From contig NC_135355.1 of assembly GCF_051622035.1 (NCBI RefSeq), positions 20,910,986 to 20,974,985 of the forward strand: 64,000 nt of DNA, written 5' to 3'. The position numbers and the translations under genes are program-made. How positions within the stretch are numbered: the stretch's first letter is position 1; the number at the start of each line of letters is the position of its first letter. This DNA is from Arctopsyche grandis. Taxonomy: Eukaryota > Arthropoda > Insecta > Trichoptera > Hydropsychidae. Below are positions 47,150 through 58,800 of this stretch, piece after piece. The notes beneath the pieces are model-generated. The model was not told the DNA's origin. It made no database searches and saw only the letters and a program-made list of their open reading frames with translations.

Positions 47150-48500
47150 CAGGGGCGCCACAAGGGGCGCAGCCCCGTGGGGCCCCGAAGGGGGCCCGGA
47201 GGGCGCAGCCTCATGGGGCGCAGCTTTATGGGGCACAGCCTTATCGGCCGCAGCCTTATGGGGCGCAACCTTATGAGGCGCAGCCTTATGGGGCGCTGTC
47301 TTATGGGGCGCAGCCTTAGGGGCGCAGCCTTATGGGGCGCCGCCTTATGGGGCGCCGCCTTATGGGGCGCCGCCTTATGGGGCGCCGCCTTATGGAGCTA
47401 AGCCACATGGGGCCCCGAAGGGGGCGCAAGGGGGCGCAGCCTCATGGGGCGCAGCCCCATGGGGCCCCAAAGGGGGCGTAGCCTCATGGGGCGTAGCCCC
47501 ATGGGGCCCCGAAAGGGGCGCAGGGGGGCGGAGCCTCATGGGGCCCCGAAGGGGGCGCAGCCTCATGGGGCGTAGCCTTATGGTGTCTTATGGGGCACAG
47601 TCTTATGGAGCTTAGCCGCATGCGGCCCCGAAGGGGGCGCAGCCTCATGGGGCGCAGCCCCATGGGGCCCCAAAGGGGGCGCAGCCCCATGGGGCACCAA
47701 AGGGGGCGCAGCCTCATGGGGCCCCGAAGGGGGTGCAGCCTCATTGGGCCCCAAAGGGGGCGCAGCCCCATGGGGCCCCGATGGGGGCGCAGGGGGGCGC
47801 AGCCTCATGGGGCGCCGCCTTATGGGGCGCTGCCTTATAGGGCGCCGCCTTATGGAGCTAAGCCACATGGGGCCCCGAAGGGGGCGCAAGGGGGCGCAGC
47901 CTCATGGGGCCCCAAAGGGGGCGCAGCCCCATGGGGCCCCAAAGGGGGCGCAGCCTCATGGGGCCCCGAAGGGGGTGCAGCCTCATTGGGCCCCAAAGGG
48001 GGCGCAGGGGGGCGCAGCCTCATGGGGCGCCGCCTTATGGGGCGCTGTCTTATAGGGCGCTGTCTTATGGGGCGCAGCCTTATGGGGCGCCGCCATATGG
48101 GGCGCTGCCTTATGGGGCGCCGCCATATGGGGCGCTGCCTTATGGGGCGCCGCCTTATGGGGCGCCGCCTTATGGAGCTAAGCCACATGGGGCCCCGAAG
48201 GGGGCGCAAGGGGGCGCAGCCTCATGGGGCCCCAAAGGGGGCGCAGCCCCATGGGGCCCCAAAGGGGGCGCAGCCTCATGGGGCCCCGAAGGGGGTGCAG
48301 CCTCATTGGGCCCCAAAGGGGGCGCAGCCCCATGGGGCCCCGAAGGGGGCGCAGCCTCATGGGGCGCCGCCTTATGGGGCGCTGTCTTATAGGGCGCTGT
48401 CTTATGGGGCGCAGCCTTATGGGGCGCCGCCATATGGGGCGCTGCCTTATGGGGCGCCGCCTTATGGGGCGCCGCCTTATGGGGCGGCCCCGAAGGGGGC
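47150..48500. repeat. Heterogeneous GC-rich array (GGGGCGC units)
   Basis: Short units such as CTTATGGGGCGCCGC and CCCCGAAGGGGGCGCAG are mixed. A block starting AGCCACATGGGGCCCCGAAG recurs 320 bp apart (47861 and 48181). The long open frames on both strands are by-products of stop-free GC units. Confidence 0.85.
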
Positions 48501-50010
48501 GCAGCCTTATGAGGCGAAGCCCTAAACGGCAACTGATCATGGGGGCGAAGCCCTTGACGGCATTTAATCATGGGGGCGCGGAGGGGCGAAGCCCTAATAG
48601 GCATTAACTAAGGGGGGCGAAGCCCTAGGCGGCATTTAATCATGAGAGTGCGGAGGGGCGAAGCCCCAAAAGGCATTAGTTAAGGGGGGCGAAGCCCTAA
48701 ACGGCATTTAATAATGGGGGCGCGGAGGGGCGAAGCCCTAAAAGGCATTAACTAAGGGGGGCGAAGCCCTAAACGGCATTTAATAATGGGGGCGCGGAGG
48801 GGCGAAGCCCTAAGAGGCAACTGATAATGGGGGCGAAGCCCTAGACGGCATTTAATCATGAGGGTGCGGAGGGGCGAAGCCCCAAAAGGCATTAGTTAAG
48901 GGCGGCGAAGCCCTAAACGGCAGTTAATCATGGGGGCGCGGAGGGGCGAAGCCCTAAAAGGCATTAACTAAGGGGGGCGAAGCCCTAGACGGCAGTTAAT
49001 CATGGGGGCGCGGAGGGGCGAAGCCCTAAAAGGCAACTGATCATGGGGGCGAAGCCCTAGACGGCAATTAACCATGGGGACGTGGAGGGGCGAAGCCCTA
49101 AAAGGCAACTGATCATGGGGGCGAAGCCCTAGACGGCATTTAACCATGGGGACATGGAGGGGCGAAGCCCTTATCGGCAACTGATCATGGGGGCGAAGCC
49201 CTAGACGGCATTTAATCATGAGGGTGCGGAGGGGCGAAGCCCCAAAAGGCATTAGTTAAGGGCGGCGAAGCCCTAAACGGCAGTTAATCATGGGGGCGCG
49301 GAGGGGCGAAGCCCTAAAAGGCATTAACTAAGGGGGGCGAAGCCCTAGACGGCAGTTAATCATGGGGGCGCGGAGGGGCGAAGCCCTAAAAGGCAACTGA
49401 TCATGGGGGCGAAGCCCTAGACGGCAATTAACCATGGGGACGTGGAGGGGCGAAGCCCTAAAAGGCAACTGATCATGGGGGCGAAGCCCTAGACGGCATT
49501 TAACCATGGGGACGTGGAGGGGCGAAGCCCTTATCGGCAACTGATCATGGGGGCGAAGCCCTAGACGGCATTTAATCATGAGGATGCGGAGGGGCGAAGC
49601 CCCAAAAGGCATTAGTTAAGGGGGGCGAAGCCCTAAACGGCAGTTAATCATGGGGGCGCGGAGGGGCGAAGCCCTAAAAGGCATTAGCTAAGGGGGGCGA
49701 AGCCCTAAACGGCAATTAATCTTGGGGGCGCGGGGGGCGAAGCCCTAAAAGGCATTAACTAGGGGGGGCGAAGCCCTAGACGGCATTTAATCATGGGGGT
49801 GCGGAGGGGCGAAGCCCTAAAAGGCATTAACTAAGGGGGGGCGAAGCCCTAGACGGCTTTGAATCATGGGGGCGCGGAGGGGCGAAGCCCTAAAAGGCAA
49901 CTGATCATGGGGGCGAAGCCCTAAACGGCAATTGCTCATGGGGCGTGGAGGGGCGAAGCCCTAGAAGGCAAAGGCTCAGGGGGGTGCCGAGGGCGAAGCC
50001 CTAGAAGGCA
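48500..50010. repeat. Hairpin array with 360-bp higher-order repeat
   Basis: The inverse of the hairpin array in copy C (GGGCGAAGCCC every 30-40 bp). The segment 48841-49200 is repeated at 49201-49560 almost without change, and a third partial copy begins at 49561: a 360-bp higher-order repeat. Confidence 0.9.
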
Positions 50011-50387
50011 AAAAAAAATTTTTTTTTTTTTGATTTTTTTTTATTTTTTTTTTATGTTTTTTTAAATTTTTTTTTTAAAATTTAAAATTTTTTTTTTTTT
50101 TTTTTAATTAAATTAGCTTAGTCATGTTTAAGCGGTTTATATTATAAACACTGAGCGAAGCCGGGTAATACAGCTAGTATACAATAATGTAGTGTTTTAT
50201 TGTTGAAATAAAAATTGATACGACAGCTAAGTAAAATGTTTGGGATAAATCAGCGGCGTAGCGTGAATTCCAGGTGCCCCCCCGCAAAATATTTTAAGGC
50301 GCCCCCCCCCCATATATTTGGGTGACCGTGAAAAAGTCGAAAATATTCGTTTATCATGCATACATATGAAAAACGGTTAGTATATAT

Positions 50388-50554
50388 CAGTGGCGTGCGG
50401 TAAAACTCTCCCCCCCCCTCGTACATCCTCGCTTATTTTGCGCGAGCAGGATACAACAGGAACAAGAGGAACAGGCTTTTCCTCCCGTATCCTACGCGCG
50501 CACATTAAACAAGGCTGTATGACAAAAGAGAGGTAATTTCACCGCATGCCGCTG
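50388..50554. mobile_element. Small hAT-like MITE nested in a larger hAT element
   Basis: Ends CAGTGGCGTGCGGTAAAA and, inverted, TTTCACCGCATGCCGCTG, inserted in a TA-rich site (flanks GTATATAT and ATATATAT). The centre shares GCGAGCAGGATACAACAGG and GGAACAAGAGGAACAGG with the MULE-like palindromes. Confidence 0.6.
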
Positions 50555-50639
50555 ATATATATATTATATATATGTATTTTTATTTATTTATTTATATATA
50601 ATTTTAGCTATTAGCTAATGTATGTATGTCTGTATGTAC

Positions 50640-50757
50640 ATACATAGTACCGTTTACCATGCACCCTTTTTTCTGATCTTTCGACTTAAGATCTTTCGAT
50701 TTTCGAACTTTGCCTTCCGATATTTGCTTTTTCGACCTTTTCACTTTCGGTCCCGTA
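50640..50757 (-). mobile_element. MULE-like arm
   Basis: ACCGTTTACCATGCACCC, CTTTCGACTTAAGATC and TTCCGATATTTGC lead to CTTTTCACTTTCGGTCCCG. It shares the TTTTTCGACC variant with the arm at 62599, so these two form a subgroup. Confidence 0.55.
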
Positions 50758-51218
50758 AAATAAATTTCCAAATTAATAATTCAAACCTTTTTACGTACAT
50801 ATACCTATATATCGAAGTGCACAATCTGTTTAAAGCAGGGGAATTTTCGCATGATCACAAAACTTCATCTATTGTTACTACGTAAATCGATAAAGTAAAT
50901 ATACAAGAATAAGAGAGAATTCTCAGAAAATAGTTTTAAAAATGGCACTGACGTTCAAAAAATGGAAAAAGACGGCAGTCTTCTAGCCCTATTGGCATAG
51001 ATCAATTACACAATGAGGATGAATTCAAAATATAATAATGTATGTACATATAGTACATACAATAAAACGAGATGCAAATAGGTAGAAAAATAAGAGGTTT
51101 TTAAAAAAATATTACAAAGAAATTACAGAACAAATTAAAAAATCCGTAAAAAAGGCGCGCCGCTTTGTGGCGCCCCCCCCGCATTGCGGGGTCTGCGGGC
51201 GCGGTAGGTACGCCACTG

Positions 51219-51740
51219 GGATAAATATAAACAACTAGGAGTAAATTGTAACACTACTTATACACGTGTTTAAATGATCAAATTGTAGACTAGTTTTTAT
51301 TATAGATGGGCAAAAATGGGAATTTTGAACGAACGGGAAAAAACCGGAAACTGGGATAATTGGAGTTATTTTTACATAAAACTATTTTTTTAATTGAGAA
51401 TGACCAAAAAAATACAACATACATATTTTAGTACATAGGTAATAATTATAGAAAGGTCACATTAATTTAAACAAGAGTTGTTATAAAATTATTTGGATTT
51501 CAAATATAACATTTATTCAAAATGTATGCATACAATACATTTGATATTATACAAAATCCTCTTTAACATTGAAAATTTGATGTATTTATATTTCAACAAT
51601 GGATAAAGGACAGTTTGACGCATATATTGCTTTATCAAGTTGATGACATTCAGAATCAGTAATATGTATTGTCAAAATATAATTCTATTCGCCTACGTCT
51701 CATGCTAGGTAAACGTGCAGTAGATGCAATGCATGAAGAT
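51219..51740. other. AT-rich spacer
   Basis: No gene is recognised between the hAT element and the BED-finger remnant. A GGGAATTTTGAACGAACGGG stretch near 51318 may be a MITE end. Confidence 0.4.
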
Positions 51741-52337
51741 TCAGAAGTAGTGGGTTGATCTATTGCATCTACATAAGTCAATAATGTCGTTATCCATTAA
51801 AAGTGATGTCTCAACTACGTGATTTTCTTGATATTTAGCGCACGTAGATTGTAGATTTGGAAATTCATATTTCGTATCACAATATCTACATACAGCTGCA
51901 AACTTCTTAAGGTCTGTTCATACCTATCCAGCACGACCCGAATCCTGCAAGTACGGACAGTATTCGTTAGTACATTCTATATGGACGCGTATGAATGCGT
52001 AAATGCGCATGCGCGAATGGAGTATGAATACGTCCATATAATGTACCAAAGAATACTATCCGCACTTGCAGGATACCTGCAGGATACGGGTCGTGCTGGA
52101 TAGGTATGAACAGACCTTTACTTGTTCCGAATTCTTGCTGAATTCTTTTATAGTGATTCCAAACTGTTGATTTTGGTCGTACCATTTTCTAATGGGGTGA
52201 AAATATGAATGAATAATAGAATTATATTTTTGAATGAATGAAACCAAATGATATTGAAAAGAATTTATTACCTTGGATGAAAACTCTTTATATACAAGAT
52301 TCCGAATTCCGAGACCGTCGTAGTTTAGGGCTGCCAT
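51741..52337 (-). pseudogene. BED zinc-finger fragment split by a MITE
   Basis: Minus-strand exon 52185-52118 encodes MVRPKSTVWNHYKRIQQEF and, across the inserted 208-bp MITE, 51909-51741 continues KFAAVCRYCDTKYEFPN...TCAKYQENH to a stop. This is a BED-type zinc finger (W-x-x-Y...C-x2-C...H), the DNA-binding head of hAT transposases and genes derived from them. An upstream in-phase exon may lie at 52337-52268 (donor GTAATA, acceptor CATTAG); its ATG falls in the terminus of the neighbouring hAT element. With the MITE in place the frame runs on into MITE sequence, so the finger is broken. I cannot tell a domesticated host gene from a transposase remnant. Confidence 0.5.
51910..52117. mobile_element. 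PIF/Harbinger-like MITE with TTA duplication
   Basis: 208 bp with near-perfect inverted ends AGGTCTGTTCATACC...GGTATGAACAGACCT. The next bases, TATCCAGCACGACCCG, are also inverted on the other side. Flanked by TTA on both sides (51907-51909 and 52118-52120), the 3-bp duplication of PIF/Harbinger. Confidence 0.7.
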
Positions 52338-53814
52338 AAGTGTCGGAGCACCGACGGGGACAACCCCCTAAAAAAAAAAAACAAAACAATTTTCTTTTTT
52401 CAAAAATTGAATTCAAAGAAAAATTTAAAGATTGATAATAGGTTTTTTTTGTGGAAGCGTCTGTACCAAATCTAAAATAAATAAATATAGATAATTGGAC
52501 GATTCAAATAAATTTAACTAAATGAAACCTTACATTAACATTTTATTTCATGTACAGTAGCCTATTCTTCTATCGCCTTCACTCTTCTCTGATTTCCGTG
52601 ACTTCATTATCATCGCTCTTCTTTGCCCAATCATATTTTTCCGATGTTTTCGTTTTTTGAAGTAACTCTTTTTCCCCTTTTATATAATTATAGAATTCAA
52701 TGCATGACATTTTATAATTTAAAGTACATTGAATTATGCTTTTTACTCTGTCAATTGAAAGCGAATTGCGCTCATCTGTCCATTGAGTTTAAATTAATGA
52801 GAACACACGTTCAACATGTGCATTGTGCGGTGGGATGGCGAACAAGTATTGGCACATTTTCAGTAGATTAGCTTTTCTTTCTGTCTCTTCAGTTTTTTTG
52901 AAATAGTAGAACTATTTATCATGCACATCTTTCGTTTTCCATTCTTCGGCTTTTTTATTTTCGATAAATGACTTCATATAATGACTAGTCACCGGAGCCT
53001 GAGGGGGCCGTGTATTGTTCAAAGGTTGTAAATGCATTGTTAAAGGTTTGCCGAACAATGGATAGCACTGTGACTATCCTACCTCTAATAATGACAATAT
53101 TCCCATTTCACTTAAATAAGCAATAGTTTTTTCAACATGTTCCCATTCGGGTACTTCATGGAGAAGCATCCATGAAAACATCATATTTCGCCAGTGGAAC
53201 TGATCACTTTGCCAAATAATTAATTCCAACGTTGTAAAAATTCTCTACATCTTTTTCAAATGCTTCTACTTGTGTCGTCGTAATGTCCAAGTGTTTTTTC
53301 AGTTTATTGTATGCCTGGGTTGCTTGAATACCTAGATATTTACTATTATATTTACTATGTATTGAAAAACTTACATCAAAATATCAGTCCTTTTCGATCA
53401 GAAACAAACAGAACAAATGGATATTATCAGCAGACAGTAAACGAACTGCGCGCGCTTCGTACTTGTCAGTGTTATTGTCGGTGTTGCCAGCTGGCAAAAT
53501 TGGGCAGTGGGCATCCGCCGCTCTCGTTGTCGGTGTTGCCAATATGCGCGCGCGTATCCATATTAGATATTATGTGGGTACAATTTTTGACGTGTAAACG
53601 TCTTTCCTTTTTGGACCACAGTATAGAGAGTGCATCCTGAGATTTCTTGGTTCAAAAGGTCTTGTTCGATAGATATTAAAAAATAATTGAATAATTTTTT
53701 TAAATGTCTAAATTTTGAAATTGACTGGGACAAATGACTCTCGGACTGGGACACCGGGACACAGACCTCGAAACTGGGACATGTCCCTGTCAACGGGGAC
53801 GTATGGCAGCCCTA
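52326..53814 (-). mobile_element. hAT element with decayed transposase C-terminus
   Basis: Ends TAGGGCTGCCATAAGTG and, inverted, CGTATGGCAGCCCTA. Flanks TCGTAGTT (52318-52325) and TCATAGTT (53815-53822) are a 7-of-8 target duplication. Minus-strand translation around 52720-52870 gives NAHVERVFSLI, then a stop, then TQWTDERNSLSIDRVKSII, the hAT dimerisation domain. The N-terminal part of the transposase is not seen, so it is a deleted copy. Confidence 0.7.
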
Positions 53815-55177
53815 TCATAGTTGCCACTTGCAAGCCGCGTATTTCGAACAAGCGATAATAACTAATAGGTTATTTACGTAAAGCATCCGACTCAAACACA
53901 AACCGGACATTTACAGTACTAAATGAAAACTTTTAGATTCATTCAAGTATTGTATGTATCCAATGGCAATGACTCAATGCGAGTATCTAAAATGTGTGGA
54001 TTTGAAAATTTGATTGATATACATTTTTTCAATTTTACCAAAATTTCCATCGTCCAAAGGTCCCAGGGAAAAAAACCCGGTTTATAAATCTCTTGTTTTA
54101 ATGCACGGTGTTGTGAATTATTAAAATTTCACTGTGAAGAACAATTATAATTTTAGCAATGTATAATATGACGTATGCAAGCACATTTGCATGCTATGTA
54201 CTGCATGCAGATGAAAGATGAGGTTTCGTAGCTGTTGTTCTTATACACCACAAAGTTGGAGGAGAATTTTTCTCGCCAGTTTTCAAGCGTTCTTGACTTG
54301 TCTTGGCAAAATTGGGCTTTTCAACTTCAAAGAGTTGGAGCTTCATCAAATCACATAAAAGTAATCTCGCTCGGAAAAGTTGAATATTTCGCAGCTGAAG
54401 GTGCACATTCCCCAGGGAATGGTCTCACAAACATTTGCATTTACGTACCTGGAATCCTCTTGAATTCAACATGGCGTTTATGTGCGCTCGTTCATTAATA
54501 AAATGTAGGTACATAGTGAGTAATATAATTAATTATATTTTATTAGCACTTGCAAGTATTTGATACCAAGTTCGATCGATTCAAGTGAATATGTGATGTC
54601 GTGTTTTGTTAAATTTCTTTCGACACTAGGGAATTCCGATTGTAACGGTGGCAGATAAAGACATCGTTAAAAGTTAAGTTTTCGCGGTAAATTGGCGCCT
54701 TCGCGGTGTTATACAAAAGCTCGACTAACTTTACCAATAAAATAGCCCATTAATGGTCCATAGCTCTGTAGATCGGGAGAATTATTGTTGTCTTTTTGCC
54801 AATATTGCTCGAAACGGTGCAAAGACTGAAACGTCGGAAAGAACGTAGATGCTTGATATTTTTGCGATGAGATTTAGTGTCGATACTTAACAGCAACCAA
54901 AAAACAAATGGAAGTACAAAATGATCATTAGAAACTTCAAATTATTGAAATTAAAGATTTGAAAAATTTTATAAGTTTTAAAATGCGATAGCATATTTTT
55001 AATGCAGACATCAGGCTAAGACGTTTAATATGTATTATTTAATAATACGATTTTCTTATATCAATACGGATTTTCCTAAGCTATTTGCGTTCGAATCCCT
55101 ATTGGTTTATTCCGATGAATCGTCAACAGAAGCCAGCGTCGTGTTTAATTAACTGATGTAATTGATATCTTCTTTTT
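53815..55177. other. Unassigned region
   Basis: No gene is recognised. A GC-richer patch at 54190-54500 has an open frame on both strands (54235-54498 plus, 54194-54406 minus), but neither resembles a known family. Confidence 0.4.
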
Positions 55178-55563
55178 CGGTCTCCGTGACGGGCCGGAAT
55201 GTGAAATTACCGAAAACGCAAATATCAGAAGGCAAAGATCGAAAATCGAAAGATAAAAAAAGGGTGCATGGTAAACGGTACATACTCACTTAATTTGCGC
55301 GAGCAGGATACAACAGGAACAAGAGGAACAGGATTTTCCTCCCGTATTCTGCGCGCGCACATTAATACGGGAGGAAAAGCCTATTCCTCTTGTTCCTGTT
55401 GTATCCTGCTAGCGCAAATTAAGTGAATATGTACGTGAGTATGTACCGTTTACCATGCACCCTTTTTTTTGATCTTTCGACTTAAGATCTTTCGATTTTC
55501 GATCTTTGCCTTCCGATATTTGCGTTTTCGGTAATTTCACATTCCGGCCCGTGAGGTAGACCC
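55178..55563. mobile_element. MULE-like palindromic element, complete
   Basis: A 386-bp near-perfect palindrome ending CGGTCTCCGTGACGGG and, inverted, CCCGTGAGGTAGACCC. The flanking 9-mers CTTCTTTTT and TTTCTTTTT match at 8 of 9 positions. Both arms share a private variant (GGAATGTGAAATTACCG) where the other copies read AAAGTGAAACG. Confidence 0.7.
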
Positions 55564-55743
55564 TTTCTTTTTAATCGTATATTCAAACCCTAAATTACTG
55601 GGCTTAATTAAATCGTGAGAATTTGAAATTGTTTAACATTTTTCATTTATACCAGGTTCATAAGAATCCAATAAATATCTTTCTACACTTAAAAAACAAA
55701 TTCTTCGCCATATAGTATTACAGTTTATTAGCTATACAGAACA

Positions 55744-56105
55744 CTAGTTGTTTTACCCGGCTTCGCTCAGTATTTGTAATATAAACAGATTAAACATGGC
55801 GAATCTAATAGTAAATATTCATTTGTTTTTTTATTAAATTTATTTGAATCGAAAAATATATATGTATATCGAATCGTCATAGAAACTGTAATATAATCTA
55901 ATATATAATTTCGAAAGAGACTTTGTATCTTTGATTGGAACTTCGTAAACAAAACAGTTTATATTAGATGTTTTATATCTTCGATGTATTATATATGTAT
56001 GTATATATTATAGAATCGTCATAAAAACCGATTTGTTTTCGATGTTACGAACCAAAATGATGTATTTACATACTTGCAAAGTCTTTTTCGAAATTATATA
56101 TTAGA
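55744..56105 (-). mobile_element. Helitron-like remnant with two facing 5' ends
   Basis: The left end is the inverted 3' terminus (CTAGTTGTTTTACCCGGC) and the right end the inverted 5' terminus (GAAATTATATATTAGA, 56105). Inside, near 55894, a second 5' terminus (TCTAATATATAATTTCG) points the other way, so 55894-56105 has inverted 5' ends. Confidence 0.5.
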
Positions 56106-56282
56106 TATTAGTTTTTACGCGAACTAATCCTGGTCAGTTATATTGTACACAAAATACTAAATTGACAAACGAGCTACATAGTTCGTTGATGCACCATTTT
56201 TGTGCGTAGGCATTAGTATTTTTAATCGTTTTCCCATCCTCTATCTATGTACATACACACATATATATGTACATACATATGT

Positions 56283-56527
56283 GTGCTTACTCTGGGTTGC
56301 AATATTTTAAATATTAGTGGAGATGGGAATTATAGCAACGTTGTAATGTGGATTCAATAGGATTTCCATTTTAAATACTTGGCGCTTTGACATCTCAAAA
56401 GTTTCATGCGACACCTGGTGAGTCTATTTGAAGACTTTGACTGTTAGCACTTACATATACTACAATCAATAGTTCGTGTATGAACTAATGAAAACTAGTA
56501 TGTTCATGAACGAACCGGAGTAAGCAC
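56283..56527. mobile_element. MITE with GTGCTTACTC ends
   Basis: Ends GTGCTTACTCTGGGTT and, inverted, AACCGGAGTAAGCAC. The interior has a smaller inverse pair (GTTCGTGTATGAAC, GTTCATGAAC). 245 bp, non-coding, superfamily not assigned. Confidence 0.45.
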
Positions 56528-56553
56528 TTGGACTGAAACATGTATGTACATAT

Positions 56554-57467
56554 TAGGGTTTCTGATTTCCCGGACTTTTGCAATTCCCGGGACACGGGAT
56601 GGAGCCTGGGATCGTTCCCGGGATTCCCGGGATCCCGGGACACATGTAAAAAAACTTTTTTTTTTCAATTTAATATATTTTTTATTACTAAAAAAATAAT
56701 TATGTGTTTACAAAATTTAAAATAGTAAATAACACATGATACATCTATTAACTGGAAAAAAACTTGGTTTTATTGTTAAAAGGGATGAAATTTTTTTTTA
56801 ATTATCGATTTTTTCTCCTGTCTGTATGTATATTTTAATTTCTTTTTTAAAGTTGAGATTATTTTTATTTACGTTATTTTATATATTTGTCTTTGATAAC
56901 GCCTTATTTAATTCTTCATTCATCGTCAAGCACACAATTTTTTCATCTTCATCCGAATCTAAAACAGTTTCTATCACTGTGGAATCGTCAATACAAGAAG
57001 GATATACTCGCTTCATAATATTATAGTTTCACCGTAGGATACACATTCGCTTTTATTACAAAACTCAAGAATGTTTTGTTCGGTATAAAATTATAATTAT
57101 TTAAAATTTGTGTTCAAAAAATCAAGTTTAAGGCTTCCTCTTACTTCGATTTTAATTTTCAATTCTTGGAATAATTCATTGGTAAGGTCAAGTCCTTCGG
57201 TATTGAGATTTTCCAAAAATATAATTATAAGAAACGATTTTGGCCATTATATAAAACTTCCACGTTCGGGGGAATGCGCTGTACTTAGTGCTAAATAACA
57301 AACCTTTTGAGAATATTTTACAATTCTTTGTGTATTTTATTTATTATTTCATACGAGAAAATGTTGTAAATTTTCAAGATTTTTTTAAATCCAATTCCCG
57401 GGATTCGAGATAAGAATTCCCGGGACACGGGACAACATAAACCCCGGGACCCGGGTCAGAAACAGTA
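56554..57467 (-). mobile_element. hAT element remnant with CCCGGGA-rich ends
   Basis: Ends TAGGGTTTCTGATTTCCCGG and, inverted, CCCGGGTCAGAAACAGTA, with a perfect 8-bp duplication GTACATAT (56546-56553 and 57468-57475). CCCGGGA repeats lie at both ends. The minus-strand interior has scraps of an acidic protein (YPSCIDDSTVIE) consistent with a decayed transposase. Confidence 0.65.
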
Positions 57468-58140
57468 GTACATATACACAAAGATTTGATAATATTTTAG
57501 AAAAAGCTTGATTACATATATTTGTAGGGCCATGCAAGAGAACTATGTATTATATGTATATGTATGTATGTACGTACATATTTGCAAGTATTGGTTTCCT
57601 GTCAAATGAACATGAAAATGGACGTAGGACGTAGTCTGCGATAAATTTTATCGACACGGTATTTCACCAGAAAGACGACAATTTTCCCAACCGTCACACT
57701 CAGACGTAATTCTGCTCTCAATTTTTCGAAATGTTTTATTTCATCTCTTGCGGCGTATTGCAATTGCATTTTCTTAGAGAACTCTTATAAATATGTTCAA
57801 CTGAACGTTTAATAAATTTGAATCGTTCATATGTACATACATAAGTTTGTAAATAAACAAGTACATATACATACATAAATATATGCAATATAATCTGTAT
57901 ACGCGTTTATTTGTAATATTCAAATCGTGTAAACTAAATTGTTACAGGAGGTTTGTTTTATAGACTCAATAGAATAGACCATTAGACGGTTTAATCCCGC
58001 GAGATGTTTAACAGCAATGGCGTAAACTTTCCCGATTATTATTATTAGATCTCAACTAACGGCTAGTTCTAAAACACTTGCAATTACTGCATACAATTCA
58101 CACTCAGCCGAGTTTATAAATGTGTTTAAAATTAGAATAT
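57468..58140. other. AT-rich spacer
   Basis: No gene seen. It contains several ACATATGTATGTAC palindromes. Confidence 0.5.
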
Positions 58141-58189
58141 TATTACATGTATTTACCGTTGATATTGATATTGAAGTTCTTAATAATAA

Positions 58190-58800
58190 TAATTTTTATC
58201 CCCGACGACAGGGAGAATAATGCAATCCCTATCGTCCATATAAACAATAATATATAATTCAAATGATAAAATAAATATAATAATAATAATATACATATAT
58301 GTAATAAAAAATAATTTATGGTGGTTAGTTTCATCCATTGAATAAACAGTGATGAATAGAATTGAGTAGTCGCGGCAACAAGAATATAATTTAACGATAC
58401 AAAGACAAGATAACGTAAGGAGGCCGCTCTCATCCTGAGAAAGGCCCAAGTGAGGTAAGTGCCCTTCCACAAACATCTGCGAAGCTTTGCAACTCCTTGA
58501 TAGCCTGAAAAGAGTACGGTAGCAGTTGTTGTATTGTACTTTTATTCTCTGCATTGTCTCCTGCTTGTATTTAGTCCATTGTTCTACAATATAGAGACTA
58601 GTACAAAAGGACAAATAATAGTCTCCTCACCTTTATACTGGATTGGTAAAACCATATTACTAGCATATTTGATTTTACAAATAGTGCTATTCTTTGCTTT
58701 TCAATGTCACGTCATCGGAGTGATTCTCCGTCAGCAAATCCGATTTTAAAATTCCATCCAAAATTACGTTGGGAACAAAATGGAGTCCTTGAAAGTATCG
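58190..58800 (-). mobile_element. LINE (non-LTR) reverse-transcriptase C-terminal fragment
   Basis: Minus-strand translation at about 58614-58450 reads LYIVEQWTKYKQETMQRIKV, QYNNCYRTLFRLSRSCKASQ, MFVEGHLPHLG. This matches the region after the RT fingers in CR1/Jockey-type LINEs (the LWSxYKxxTxxKLxVAYNNAFR block). The sequence to its right is the upstream part, in disrupted frames. Old and broken. Confidence 0.6.

Larger units (their letters stand above)
46946..50177 (+). mobile_element. Helitron-like element (copy B), head-to-tail with copy A
   Basis: It starts TCTAATCTATAATTTGG directly after the CTAG of copy A and ends GGGTAATACAGCTAG followed by T. Internal order is the same as copies A and C: CGTCGTC run, CRE/E-box block (47020-47045), GC palindrome, GC-rich arrays (47150-48500), hairpin array (48500-50010), T/A-rich stretch, terminal block with TTTATATTATAAA. 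Non-coding despite long open frames. Confidence 0.6.
50251..51218. mobile_element. hAT-type non-autonomous element
   Basis: Ends CAGCGGCGTAGCGTG and, inverted, GGTACGCCACTG, with a perfect 8-bp duplication GGATAAAT (50243-50250 and 51219-51226), as in hAT. Subterminal C-rich runs (CCCCCCCC) are on both sides. A smaller hAT-like MITE (50388-50554) and a MULE-like arm (about 50640-50757) are nested in it. No transposase. Confidence 0.75.

Noticed and set aside
47484-48607. Alternating 95-311-residue frames rich in GAP, MGR or RRP repeats
   Set aside because: Same cause: GC-rich array units of the Helitron-like copy B; both strands open.
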